A DNA stretch of 39,043 nt, taken from assembly GCA_020632955.1 (NCBI GenBank), contig JACKEO010000029.1, forward strand, positions 1 to 39,043, written 5' to 3'. The position numbers were made by a program, and so were the translations under genes. The DNA comes from Alphaproteobacteria bacterium (lineage in GTDB: Bacteria > Myxococcota_A > UBA796 > GCA-2862545). The notes below the pieces were generated by a model that saw only the letters and a program-made list of their open reading frames with translations, made no database searches and was not told where the DNA came from. Within the stretch, counting starts at the first letter, position 1. Each line of letters starts with the position of its first letter. Shown here in pieces: positions 30,709 through 37,661 of this stretch.

Positions 30709-32376
30709 ATGTCCTACCGCCCCGACAATCCCCTCATCGCGCAGTCGGATCACACCCTGCTGCTCGAGACCCAGTCCCCGCGGCACGACGAGGCGCGCGA
30801 CGCGCTGCTGCGCTTCGCGGAGCTCGTGAAGAGCCCGGAGTACATCCACACCTGGCGCATCACGCGGCTGTCGCTCTGGAACGCGGCCGCCGCGGGGCAC
30901 ACCGCCGACGAGGTGGTGGACCTGCTCCGCGAGTTCGCCAAGTACCCGGTGCCCGAGAACCTCCCGGTCTCCATCCGCGAGACCATGGCCCGGTACGGGC
31001 GCCTCCGGCTCGTGCAGGACGGCAGCTGGCTGCGGCTGGAGGCCGACGAGGCCGCCGACCTCGACCTGGTGCGGCACCTGCCCGAGGCCGCCGATCTGCT
31101 GGGCGACGACCTGGGGGAGCGCCTCGCCCTGCGGGTGTCGCCCCGGCGTCGCGGTGAGCTCAAGCAGGTGCTCACGGCCTTCGGGCACCCCGTGCAGGAT
31201 CTCGCCGGCTACGAGGATGGCGATGCCCTCACGATGGCGCTCGCCCCCACCCTCGACGGCCGGCCCTGGTCGCTGCGCGACTACCAGATGGAGGCCATCG
31301 ACGCCTTCCACGGCGGCCCGGGCGCGGGCAGCGGCGTGGTGGTGCTGCCCTGTGGTGCGGGCAAGACGATGGTGGGCATCGGGGCGATGGTGCGCCTGGG
31401 CATGCGCACCCTGATCCTCTGCACCGGCACCTCGGCGCTGGAGCAGTGGGAGCGCGAGATCCTCACGCGCACCACGCTGACGCCCGACCAGGTGGGCGCC
31501 TACACGGCGCAGCGCAAGGAGATCCGCCCGGTCACCCTCACCACGTACCAGATCCTCACGTGGCGGAAGACGAAGACCTCGCCGCCGGCGCACTTCCGGC
31601 TCTTCCACCAGGCGAACTGGGGCCTGGTGATCTACGACGAGGTCCACCTGCTGCCGGCCCCCATCTTCCGTGAGTCGGCCTTGCTCCAGGCTCGTCGTCG
31701 CCTGGGGCTCACGGCCACGCTGGTGCGTGAGGACGGGTGCGAGGGGGACGTCTTCGCCCTGGTGGGCCCCAAGCGCTTCGACATGCCGTGGCGGCGCCTC
31801 GAGGAGCAGGGCTGGATCGCCGCCGCCCGCTGCATCGAGCTCCGCGTGCCGCTCACGGCCGAGGATCGGGTGCGCTACGTCACCGCCAGCGCCCAGGAGC
31901 GCTTCCGCATCGCCTCACGGAACCCGCGGAAGGGGGCCGTGCTGGAGCGCCTGCTCGCGCGCCACGCCGACGAGCAGGTGCTGGTGCTGGGCTCCTCCAT
32001 CGACCAGCTCGGCTTCCTCGCGCGTCGCTTCGACATCCCGCTGATCACGGGCGAGACCCCCGCGGCGGAGCGGGCCGAGCGCTACCAGGCCTTCCGGGAC
32101 GGGCGCATCCGGGTGCTGGCCCTGTCGAAGGTGGGCACCTCCAGCATCGACCTGCCCGGCGCCTCCGTGGCCATCCAGGTGTCGGGCAGCTGGGGCAGCC
32201 GCCAGGAGGAGGCCCAGCGGCTGGGGCGCGTGCTCCGACCCAAGGCCGGGTCCAACACGGCGTGGTTCTACTCGGTGGTCACGGCCGACACCGACGAGCA
32301 GGACTACGCCGAGCGTCGCCACCTCTTCCTCACGGAGCAGGGCTACCCGTACCGGATCGAGGTGTGGGCCGCGTGA
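30709..32376 (+). CDS. xpb: XPB/Rad25-type superfamily 2 DNA helicase
   Basis: A 555-aa bacterial XPB helicase. Motif I is PCGAGKT (214-220), motif II is DEVH (310-313), motif III is TAT (335-337), followed by the RED motif (Arg340-Glu-Asp342), which is a hallmark of XPB. Motif VI is QRLGRVLRPK (503-512). The N-terminal 180 residues include the region that in XPB recognises DNA damage (WSLRDYQMEAIDAF is the Q-like motif). XPB in eukaryotes opens DNA in repair and transcription initiation; in bacteria the role is unclear but probably concerns repair. The archaeal nuclease partner Bax1 is not next to it. The 3' end overlaps the convergent M50-like gene by 47 bp. Confidence 0.94.
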   Translation: MSYRPDNPLIAQSDHTLLLETQSPRHDEARDALLRFAELVKSPEYIHTWRITRLSLWNAAAAGHTADEVVDLLREFAKYPVPENLPVSIRETMARYGRLRLVQDGSWLRLEADEAADLDLVRHLPEAADLLGDDLGERLALRVSPRRRGELKQVLTAFGHPVQDLAGYEDGDALTMALAPTLDGRPWSLRDYQMEAIDAFHGGPGAGSGVVVLPCGAGKTMVGIGAMVRLGMRTLILCTGTSALEQWEREILTRTTLTPDQVGAYTAQRKEIRPVTLTTYQILTWRKTKTSPPAHFRLFHQANWGLVIYDEVHLLPAPIFRESALLQARRRLGLTATLVREDGCEGDVFALVGPKRFDMPWRRLEEQGWIAAARCIELRVPLTAEDRVRYVTASAQERFRIASRNPRKGAVLERLLARHADEQVLVLGSSIDQLGFLARRFDIPLITGETPAAERAERYQAFRDGRIRVLALSKVGTSSIDLPGASVAIQVSGSWGSRQEEAQRLGRVLRPKAGSNTAWFYSVVTADTDEQDYAERRHLFLTEQGYPYRIEVWAA

Positions 32377-33376
32377 GGCGGGTCACCACCTGCAGGCCGT
32401 CGGCGGTGCCGGCCGCGGCGTGCAGGAGCCGATGCCCCTCGTGCGAGCGGCCGTGCGTGAGGTGCCACGCCCCGAGGTAGGCCCAGGCCACCGGAGCCCC
32501 GTCGACGGGCAGCGCGGCGATCACGGAGCCCAGCGCCGCTGCGCCCTCCGGGTCGCCCGCTTCGAGCTGCAGGCAGGCCGTGCCGGTGAGCCAGGCGTCC
32601 TCGCCCTCGAACCGCTGGGCGAGCGGGGCGATCCGGCGTGCCTCGGCCAGGGCCGCGGGCGTGCCGACGACAGGCAGGCGATCGAGCACCTGGTCGAGCA
32701 CGGACGTGGCGAAGGCGGGTGCGGCGGCCAGCGCGGGGGCGAGCCGCAGGAGCTCGCCCGCGGCCTGCACCGCCGGCATGCACAGGAGCGCGTGGGCGTC
32801 GCGGAGCACCTCGACGGGGAGCAGCGCGGCGCGCGGTTCGGGCAGCCCGTCGCGCGCGCCCAGATCGGCCGCCCAGCTCCCTGGATCGGAGGGGGCCTGG
32901 ATGGGGTGCTGCCCGCGCAGCAGCTGGACGAGGCGGCCGCCGTCGGTCACGCGGCTGCCCGAGGCGTGAGGGAAGAGGTTGCCGAGGAAGCCGAGCAGGT
33001 GGAACAGGAACACGCCGCCCAGCACGACCCCCGCGCGGAGGTCGTCGAGGCCGGCCTCGAGCAGCGCGGCGGCGAGGGCGGTCCAGGCGAGGAGGAAGAC
33101 GAGGTCCACCGCGGGCCCGGCGAGCAGCAGCAGGGCCTCGCCGGCCGGGTGCGCGGGCCAGCAGCGGCGGAAGTCGAGGGAGGCGCCGGGCAGCCACGAC
33201 ACGGACCACGCCAGGCCGCCGAGTCGACCGAAGACCAGCGGAGGGCCCACCCCCAGGCGGAGCGCCGTCACGCGGTAGCCGATGGCCAGGGCCGCGGCGC
33301 CGTGGGCCAGCTCGTGCAGGAGCATGCCCAGGGGCGGGGAGATCAGGGCGAGCGCCACCAGGAGCGCAGGACTCAC
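32330..33376 (-). CDS. M50-like membrane metalloprotease (site-2 protease type)
   Basis: A 348-aa intramembrane metalloprotease candidate. The zinc site is HELAH (21-25) in the first helix, followed by GVGPPLVFGRLGG, and the second metal motif is NLFP...TDGG (Asn123 to Gly137), in which Asp135 is the third ligand. There are about five membrane segments to residue 145. The C-terminal 200 residues are soluble, Ala/Leu-rich helical pairs like TPR units. In this family the substrate is a membrane-bound regulator or signal peptide; no anti-sigma factor gene is near. The start is GTG 33374-33376, with no other start nearby and only a weak GGAG upstream. Its last 47 bp overlap the XPB gene tail to tail. 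Confidence 0.82.
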   Translation of the reverse strand: MSPALLVALALISPPLGMLLHELAHGAAALAIGYRVTALRLGVGPPLVFGRLGGLAWSVSWLPGASLDFRRCWPAHPAGEALLLLAGPAVDLVFLLAWTALAAALLEAGLDDLRAGVVLGGVFLFHLLGFLGNLFPHASGSRVTDGGRLVQLLRGQHPIQAPSDPGSWAADLGARDGLPEPRAALLPVEVLRDAHALLCMPAVQAAGELLRLAPALAAAPAFATSVLDQVLDRLPVVGTPAALAEARRIAPLAQRFEGEDAWLTGTACLQLEAGDPEGAAALGSVIAALPVDGAPVAWAYLGAWHLTHGRSHEGHRLLHAAAGTADGLQVVTRLTRPTPRSGTGSPAP

Positions 33377-33507
33377 GCAGGCGTCCCCGGGTGCTCCAGC
33401 GGGCGGCTCGTGCAGGACGCGCCACCGGGCGCGGGTGTGGTCATCGGGGAAGGCCTCGCGGTCCGCCGTCCGTGGTATCCGGAGCGGGGTGCCTGCGGGG
33501 GAGGTCC

Positions 33508-34518
33508 ATGGCCCTGTCGACCACGGTGAGCCGCTTCCTGCTCGTGTCGGTGCTGTGGGCTGCGGTCTGTGGTGGCGTGGGCGTGTGGGCGATCGCCACC
33601 CTGGTGGCGGAGGCGTACCCTCCGATGCCCGAGCCTGGGCCGGTGGAGCTCGGGGACGTGTCGCGTCTCCGGGAGCCCGATCCGCCGGCGCGGGGCGAGC
33701 CCGTGGTGCTCGACCCGCAGCGGTGGAGCGATCACCTCGTGTTCCGCTTCCCGATCCTCGATGCGGACGGTGGCCTGGCCATCTCCAGCGACGTGCGGGT
33801 CCTCGTGTTCCTCCCGCCGGGCGTGCACGAGCCACGCAGCCTGCCCGCAGTGGTGGAGGTGGACCTGGACCCCCTGGACCTCGACGACCCGGCGTCCTTC
33901 ACCTCCCGCGGTGTCGCGGTGGTCGGGACGCAGCTCCTGCTTCGCGGGCAGGAGCGGTGGCAGGAGCCGGCCTGGCCTGGGAGCGAGGCGGTGGTCGCGG
34001 TGCTCCGGGCCCTCGCGGTGATCGCGCGGCGTGTGCCGGAGATCGATCCCGACCGCCTGGTGCTCCTTGGGCGCGGCGACCACTCCGCAGGCGCGGCACT
34101 CGCCGCCGCGGCGCACCTGCCGGGCCGGTTCCGCGGGCTGGCCCTGCACTCGCTGGTGCCGGAAGGCTGCTGGTCGCCGGGCTTCCCCTTTCCGTGGGCT
34201 GCGGAGCTCACGCACCGCCGGGAAGGTGTCTCGAAGGACGCGGACCATGGTCGGTGGTGCAGTCAGCTCCGGCCCTTGGGCTGGGCGGCCCACGTTCCCC
34301 CGACGACGCGCGTGGTGGCGGTGGACTACCCTGCCGCCGGCGGGAGGGACGTGGCCGCCGCCGAGCGCTTCGCGTCCGCCGTGGCCGACGCCGGACGTGA
34401 GGTGGAGCTGCTGGTGGTGCCGCGGGAGCAGGCGTTGGACCCGTGGACCTTCGACCGCGTGGTGAGGCCGGGTCTCGCGGCGTGGGCGCTGGAGGTCACG
34501 GCGGTGACGACGAACTGA
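33508..34518 (+). CDS. Membrane-anchored alpha/beta-hydrolase-like protein
   Basis: A 336-aa protein with an N-terminal membrane anchor (residues about 9-32, FLLVSVLWAAVCGGVGVWAIA) and an outer domain. The core looks like a prolyl-oligopeptidase or esterase fold: a strand LPAVVEVDLDP, then DPDRLVLLGRGDHSAGAALAAAAHL, where Ser in DHSAG would be the nucleophile with Asp in place of the first Gly. The later segment VELLVVPREQALDPWTFDRVV has no clear catalytic His, so the enzyme may be inactive or divergent. The start has GGGGGAGGT just upstream. Neighbours on both sides point toward it from the other strand. Confidence 0.7.
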   Translation: MALSTTVSRFLLVSVLWAAVCGGVGVWAIATLVAEAYPPMPEPGPVELGDVSRLREPDPPARGEPVVLDPQRWSDHLVFRFPILDADGGLAISSDVRVLVFLPPGVHEPRSLPAVVEVDLDPLDLDDPASFTSRGVAVVGTQLLLRGQERWQEPAWPGSEAVVAVLRALAVIARRVPEIDPDRLVLLGRGDHSAGAALAAAAHLPGRFRGLALHSLVPEGCWSPGFPFPWAAELTHRREGVSKDADHGRWCSQLRPLGWAAHVPPTTRVVAVDYPAAGGRDVAAAERFASAVADAGREVELLVVPREQALDPWTFDRVVRPGLAAWALEVTAVTTN

Positions 34519-34535
34519 ACGTCGCGGGAACGCTG

Positions 34536-34557
34536 CGTGAGGCTCACGGGCCTCACG
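34536..34557. terminator. Bidirectional hairpin between convergent genes
   Basis: CGTGAGGC (34536-34543) and GCCTCACG (34550-34557) form a perfect 8-bp stem with a 6-base loop, between the stops at 34518 (plus) and 34570 (minus). It is similar in sequence to the hairpin at 29178-29203 (shared CGTGAG/CTCACG core). Confidence 0.6.
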
Positions 34558-34569
34558 GCAGGAGCCGCC

Positions 34570-35607
34570 TCACGGCGCGGGGTCGCTCCAAGCCTCGGGC
34601 ATGGCCTGGAGGCGGAAGGCGGCCGACAGCGCCTTGCCGCCGCCGGGCAGCGTGAGGTCCGCGGCAGAGCCGATCGCGGTGGAGAGCAGCTGCGTGAACG
34701 TGGCGGCCTGGGACGGGTACTGGTCGACGTACGCTGCGATCAGCGGCCCGAGCAGGTCGTCCTGCACGGACGCCGCGGGGACGGCGCCGGCGACCAGGAG
34801 CTCGGGCTGGGACGCGGAGGAGGCGTCCACGCGCCCCTGGGCGGCGCGCAGCTCGAGGTGGACGACGGGCTCGTCGGTCCAGGGTCTCAGGGGGAGCGTG
34901 AGCGGGTCGGGCCCGGTGCTCGCCTCGGTGGGGCTCGTGAACGCGCCGGCCAGGACGGACGCCGCCACGCTCGGCGCGCTGTAGCTGCTGGCCAGGGCCG
35001 CGTAGGCGCCGGGCCCGAGGCGCTCCCCCTCGACGAGGTCGACGCGCAGGTCGAGCCCCGGCGGGGCCGCCTGCGCCTCGAGGAGCACGACCAGGAGATC
35101 CGACGCGAGAGCACTCGCGAGTTCGGTGTTCATCGCGTTCCGGCCGAGGGCGCCGCTCCCGGTGCCGAGGAGGGGGGTGAGGGCGGACTCCAGCGTGCCG
35201 AGCAGGTTCGCGAGCGCGTTGTCGGCGGCGCCGTCGCCGTCGAGGTCCAGGCCCTGGCCCGGCGCGAGGAGGACGAGGTCCACCACGCGGTAGCGCCCGC
35301 CCGCGAACGTGAGGATGAAGGGCGGGCCGGTGTCGGTGTCGCCCGTGTGGTCGGTCTCCGCCGTGTCGCCGGTCTCCGCCGTGTCGCCGGTCTCCGAGCC
35401 CGAGTCCGTCGCGTCCGTCTCCGTGTCGCCCGTGTGCGTCGGGTCGCCGGTGTGGCCGGGGTCGACGCGGTCCGTGTCCGCCGCGGGGCGGCCGGTGTCG
35501 TCGGGCGCCGTGCTGTCGCCTTCTCCGCTGTCGGTGGTGATGCGCTGGGGACTGCTGCCGCCGGAGGTGCAGGCGAGCGTGAGGAACAGGAGCCAGGCCG
35601 AGCGCAT
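34570..35607 (-). CDS. Lipoprotein with SSPQRITTD motif and Asp/Thr linker
   Basis: A 345-aa lipoprotein. The ATG at 35605-35607 is favoured by GGGAGG upstream (35612-35617) and by the signal peptide ending in LTLAC (Cys13). Directly after comes TSGGSSPQRITTDSG, the same motif as in the lipoprotein at 1532-2335. Residues about 28-95 are an Asp/Thr/Gly tether (GDTAETGDTAET). The outer domain begins FILTFAGGRYRVVDLVLL and contains LDLDGDGAADNALANLLG (120-137), a calcium-loop-like Asp pattern seen in lipoproteins of this lineage. The rest is helix-rich and unassigned. A GATAGACC element lies 22 nt upstream. Confidence 0.82.
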   Translation of the reverse strand: MRSAWLLFLTLACTSGGSSPQRITTDSGEGDSTAPDDTGRPAADTDRVDPGHTGDPTHTGDTETDATDSGSETGDTAETGDTAETDHTGDTDTGPPFILTFAGGRYRVVDLVLLAPGQGLDLDGDGAADNALANLLGTLESALTPLLGTGSGALGRNAMNTELASALASDLLVVLLEAQAAPPGLDLRVDLVEGERLGPGAYAALASSYSAPSVAASVLAGAFTSPTEASTGPDPLTLPLRPWTDEPVVHLELRAAQGRVDASSASQPELLVAGAVPAASVQDDLLGPLIAAYVDQYPSQAATFTQLLSTAIGSAADLTLPGGGKALSAAFRLQAMPEAWSDPAP

Positions 35608-35629
35608 GGGGCCTCCCGGGGTCGGGAGG

Positions 35630-35637
35630 GGTCTATC
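35630..35637 (-). promoter_or_regulatory. Candidate -10 element GATAGACC
   Basis: GATAGACC on the minus strand, 22 nt before the ATG of the SSPQRITTD lipoprotein. It shares seven of eight bases with the element before the beta-lactamase-like gene. Confidence 0.4.
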
Positions 35638-35650
35638 GGGTCGGCTCGGC

Positions 35651-35665
35651 GAGCGGGGACCGCTC
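35651..35665 (-). terminator. Hairpin after the matrixin-like gene
   Basis: GAGCGG (35651-35656) and CCGCTC (35660-35665) form a perfect 6-bp stem with a 3-base loop, 26 nt past the stop of the metalloprotease and before the next promoter element. No T run. Confidence 0.4.
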
Positions 35666-35691
35666 CCGTCCCGTGGGCGGTGCGGCACGTC

Positions 35692-36897
35692 TCACGGCAG
35701 CAGCCACGGGTCGCGCAGGGGGGCCACCTGCACCGCCTCTGCGGTGAGGGCATCGGAGAGGGACATCGGGCGTCCACCGAGCACCTCGCGCAGCACGGTG
35801 GCGTTGTTGTCGGTGCGGGTCTCGCGCACGGCGCCGTCCGGGTCCACGATCAGGCCGAGGAAGGCCCGGTCACCGAGGCCGAGGCTCCACGGGATGCGCA
35901 CGTTCACGCTGCTCGTGCGCGCCTGGAAGCGCCCCACGCGCACCGTGCCCTGCCAGAGGATCGGGTCGGCCGTGGTGATGGTGTCGTTGGTGGAGAGCAC
36001 GAGGCGCGCCTCGACGTCGCGTGTGGTGCCGCCCGAGTTCTCGATCGTGTACTCCACGTCGTACCGGGCGCCGGCGCGCAGGTAGACCTCGTGGATGCCC
36101 ATCTCGACGCCCAGGACGGGCGTGGTGGTGCCCGTCGACGTGTCGTCGCCGATGGCGTCGTACACCGTGGTGGGGCGGTGCACGCCGTAGCGCTCGCCGT
36201 TCGAGGCCACGCCCTCGTCCAGGTAGGTGAAGCCCAGGGCGACCAGGTCGTCGGCGGGCAGGCCGTCGGTCCGCTTCCCGTAGAGCAGGTGGAGGCACTC
36301 GCTCCCGTCGGAGCCCAGGGACACGGTGTAGTCGCCGCGGTTGGCGCTGCTGTAGCCCTGGTAGGTGCCGAAGGTGCTCGTCACGCTCATCTCGTCGGGC
36401 TCGTGCGCGAGACCGATCCCATGCGCCAGCTCGTGCATGAGGGCGGCGAGGAGGTTGGTGCCGCCACCGCCGAAGTCCTTGACCTCCTCGCGCTCGAGCG
36501 TGGTGTCCCAGTCCTCGGTGGCGTCCATCATGATGTCGGCCTCGTAGGTGATCCCGGCGAAGGTCCACGCGTGGACGCACCCCGCGGCGTCCTCGTCGCA
36601 GAAGCGGGCGATGTCCGGCACGAAGGCCAGCTCGCTGCGGGTGTTGGCCGGCAGGCGCTTCGACACCTCGGTGCCCCGGGTGACGCGCATGCCGCTGGTG
36701 TTCAGGTCGGCCAGCCCGATCGCGGTGCGGGCGACGGCGCGCTGGGCGCTGGTCATCACCCCGTCGTCGACGAGGCGGACGTTGTACTGCCGCTTCGCCC
36801 ACACGCGGAGGAGGTTCTCGCAGGCGTCGGCGGGTGCGGGGAGGGTGCCGGCGGCGAGGGCGGCGAGGGCGAGCAGGGCGTGCGGGGCGCGGGTCAT
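35692..36897 (-). CDS. Secreted matrixin-like zinc protease with CARDB domain
   Basis: A 401-aa exported metzincin. A signal peptide (ALLALAALAAGTLPAPADA) is followed by a catalytic domain with HELAHGIGLAH (His155, Glu156, His159, His165), the full three-His zinc motif; Met170 in EPDEMS is the likely Met-turn. Several Cys (ACEN, RFCDED, GCVHA, ECLHL) suggest disulfides. Residues about 265-375 (LRAGARYDVEYTIENSGG to VRETRTDNNATV) form a CARDB-type adhesion domain. A role in digesting extracellular protein is likely. The start codon overlaps the upstream lipoprotein stop as ATGA (36894-36897), so the two products are made together. Confidence 0.9.
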   Translation of the reverse strand: MTRAPHALLALAALAAGTLPAPADACENLLRVWAKRQYNVRLVDDGVMTSAQRAVARTAIGLADLNTSGMRVTRGTEVSKRLPANTRSELAFVPDIARFCDEDAAGCVHAWTFAGITYEADIMMDATEDWDTTLEREEVKDFGGGGTNLLAALMHELAHGIGLAHEPDEMSVTSTFGTYQGYSSANRGDYTVSLGSDGSECLHLLYGKRTDGLPADDLVALGFTYLDEGVASNGERYGVHRPTTVYDAIGDDTSTGTTTPVLGVEMGIHEVYLRAGARYDVEYTIENSGGTTRDVEARLVLSTNDTITTADPILWQGTVRVGRFQARTSSVNVRIPWSLGLGDRAFLGLIVDPDGAVRETRTDNNATVLREVLGGRPMSLSDALTAEAVQVAPLRDPWLLP

Positions 36898-37514
36898 CGG
36901 GGGACCTCGTCGGTGGAGGGATCGGTGACGGTGGGGCCGTAGGTGCGGTCGATCTCGAGGCGCTGGATGCCGGGCGCCGGAGGCAGGGCGTCGGCGAGGG
37001 CCACCGCCGCAGCGACGAGCTCCCCCACCGGGACGGCACCGCCGCGACGGACCTCGGGGTCGACCCCGGCCGCGAGCACCGCGGCGTGGGCGACCCCGCC
37101 GTCGGTGACGCGGACGAGCCCGCGAGCGCAGCCGACGAGCGGACAGGCGTGCTCGCCGTTGCGGTGCGCGAAGACCACGGCCTCGTCGCCCAGGGCGAAG
37201 CGGGGGAGGTGCGACACCTCGAGGACGAGGCCGCTCGGCGTGGGACCGCCGAGGAAGCGCAGCGTGACCTCCTCGTCGGCGGCGACGCCCGCGATGGGGG
37301 CGTCCACGCGCCAGGTGACGAAGGTGTAGGGCATCGACGGCGCGTCGGCGTCCTCCCGGGACATGCGCGTCTCGAGCGCCACCACGTGTCCGTGGAAGGA
37401 GGCCTCCGCCACCGCGACGGCACGGTCGAGGCCGTCCGGTGTGGCGCTGGTGGGATCGACCGGGTCGCAGGCCGCGGCCAGCGCGAGGGCGGAGAGGAGA
37501 GCGGGGCGTCGCAT
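36894..37514 (-). CDS. Lipoprotein coupled to the matrixin-like protease
   Basis: A 206-aa predicted lipoprotein (ALAAAC, Cys16; -3 is Ala, so the lipobox is weak). The body contains YTFVTWRVDAPIAG, then EEVTLRFLGG, LPRFALGDEAVVFAH, CPLVGCARGLVRV and a helix-rich C-terminus. This strand pattern resembles small domains often encoded beside matrixin-like proteases in related bacteria, but I cannot name the family. The ATG (37512-37514) has a GGAG upstream. The stop is overlapped by the protease start. It may help fold, inhibit or anchor the protease; this is inference from gene order. Confidence 0.8.
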   Translation of the reverse strand: MRRPALLSALALAAACDPVDPTSATPDGLDRAVAVAEASFHGHVVALETRMSREDADAPSMPYTFVTWRVDAPIAGVAADEEVTLRFLGGPTPSGLVLEVSHLPRFALGDEAVVFAHRNGEHACPLVGCARGLVRVTDGGVAHAAVLAAGVDPEVRRGGAVPVGELVAAAVALADALPPAPGIQRLEIDRTYGPTVTDPSTDEVPR

Positions 37515-37661
37515 CGGGGCTCCGTGGGGACCGCGGGGCGCGGCCTGGACGGAGCGACCGGATTCAAGGCGCGTGCCAGTCCATCCTGGCGCTATCGACG
37601 GTCAGGAAGTCCAGTATCCGGACTCATCATGATCAAGAATGTCCGAAAACGGTACGACCGA
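37515..37661. promoter_or_regulatory. Spacer with lower-GC promoter-like patch
   Basis: These 147 bp lie between the RND pump stop and the lipoprotein-protease pair, all minus strand. Bases 37590-37660 have clearly lower GC than the surroundings and include the palindrome ATCATGAT (37626-37633), CGGAC/GTCCG arms (37619-37623 and 37641-37645) and, on the minus strand, GATAGCGC (37589-37596), 74 nt before the lipoprotein start. This is the likely promoter region of the protease pair. Confidence 0.45.
37589..37596 (-). promoter_or_regulatory. Candidate -10 element GATAGCGC
   Basis: GATAGCGC on the minus strand, 74 nt before the start of the lipoprotein coupled to the matrixin-like protease. It shares the GATAG core with elements at 21883, 30695 and 35630. 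Confidence 0.35.

Noticed and set aside
30709..33376. A defence system built from the XPB helicase and the membrane protease
   Set aside because: The two genes converge and overlap rather than forming an operon; no nuclease, sensor or toxin is present, so the neighbourhood gives no support.
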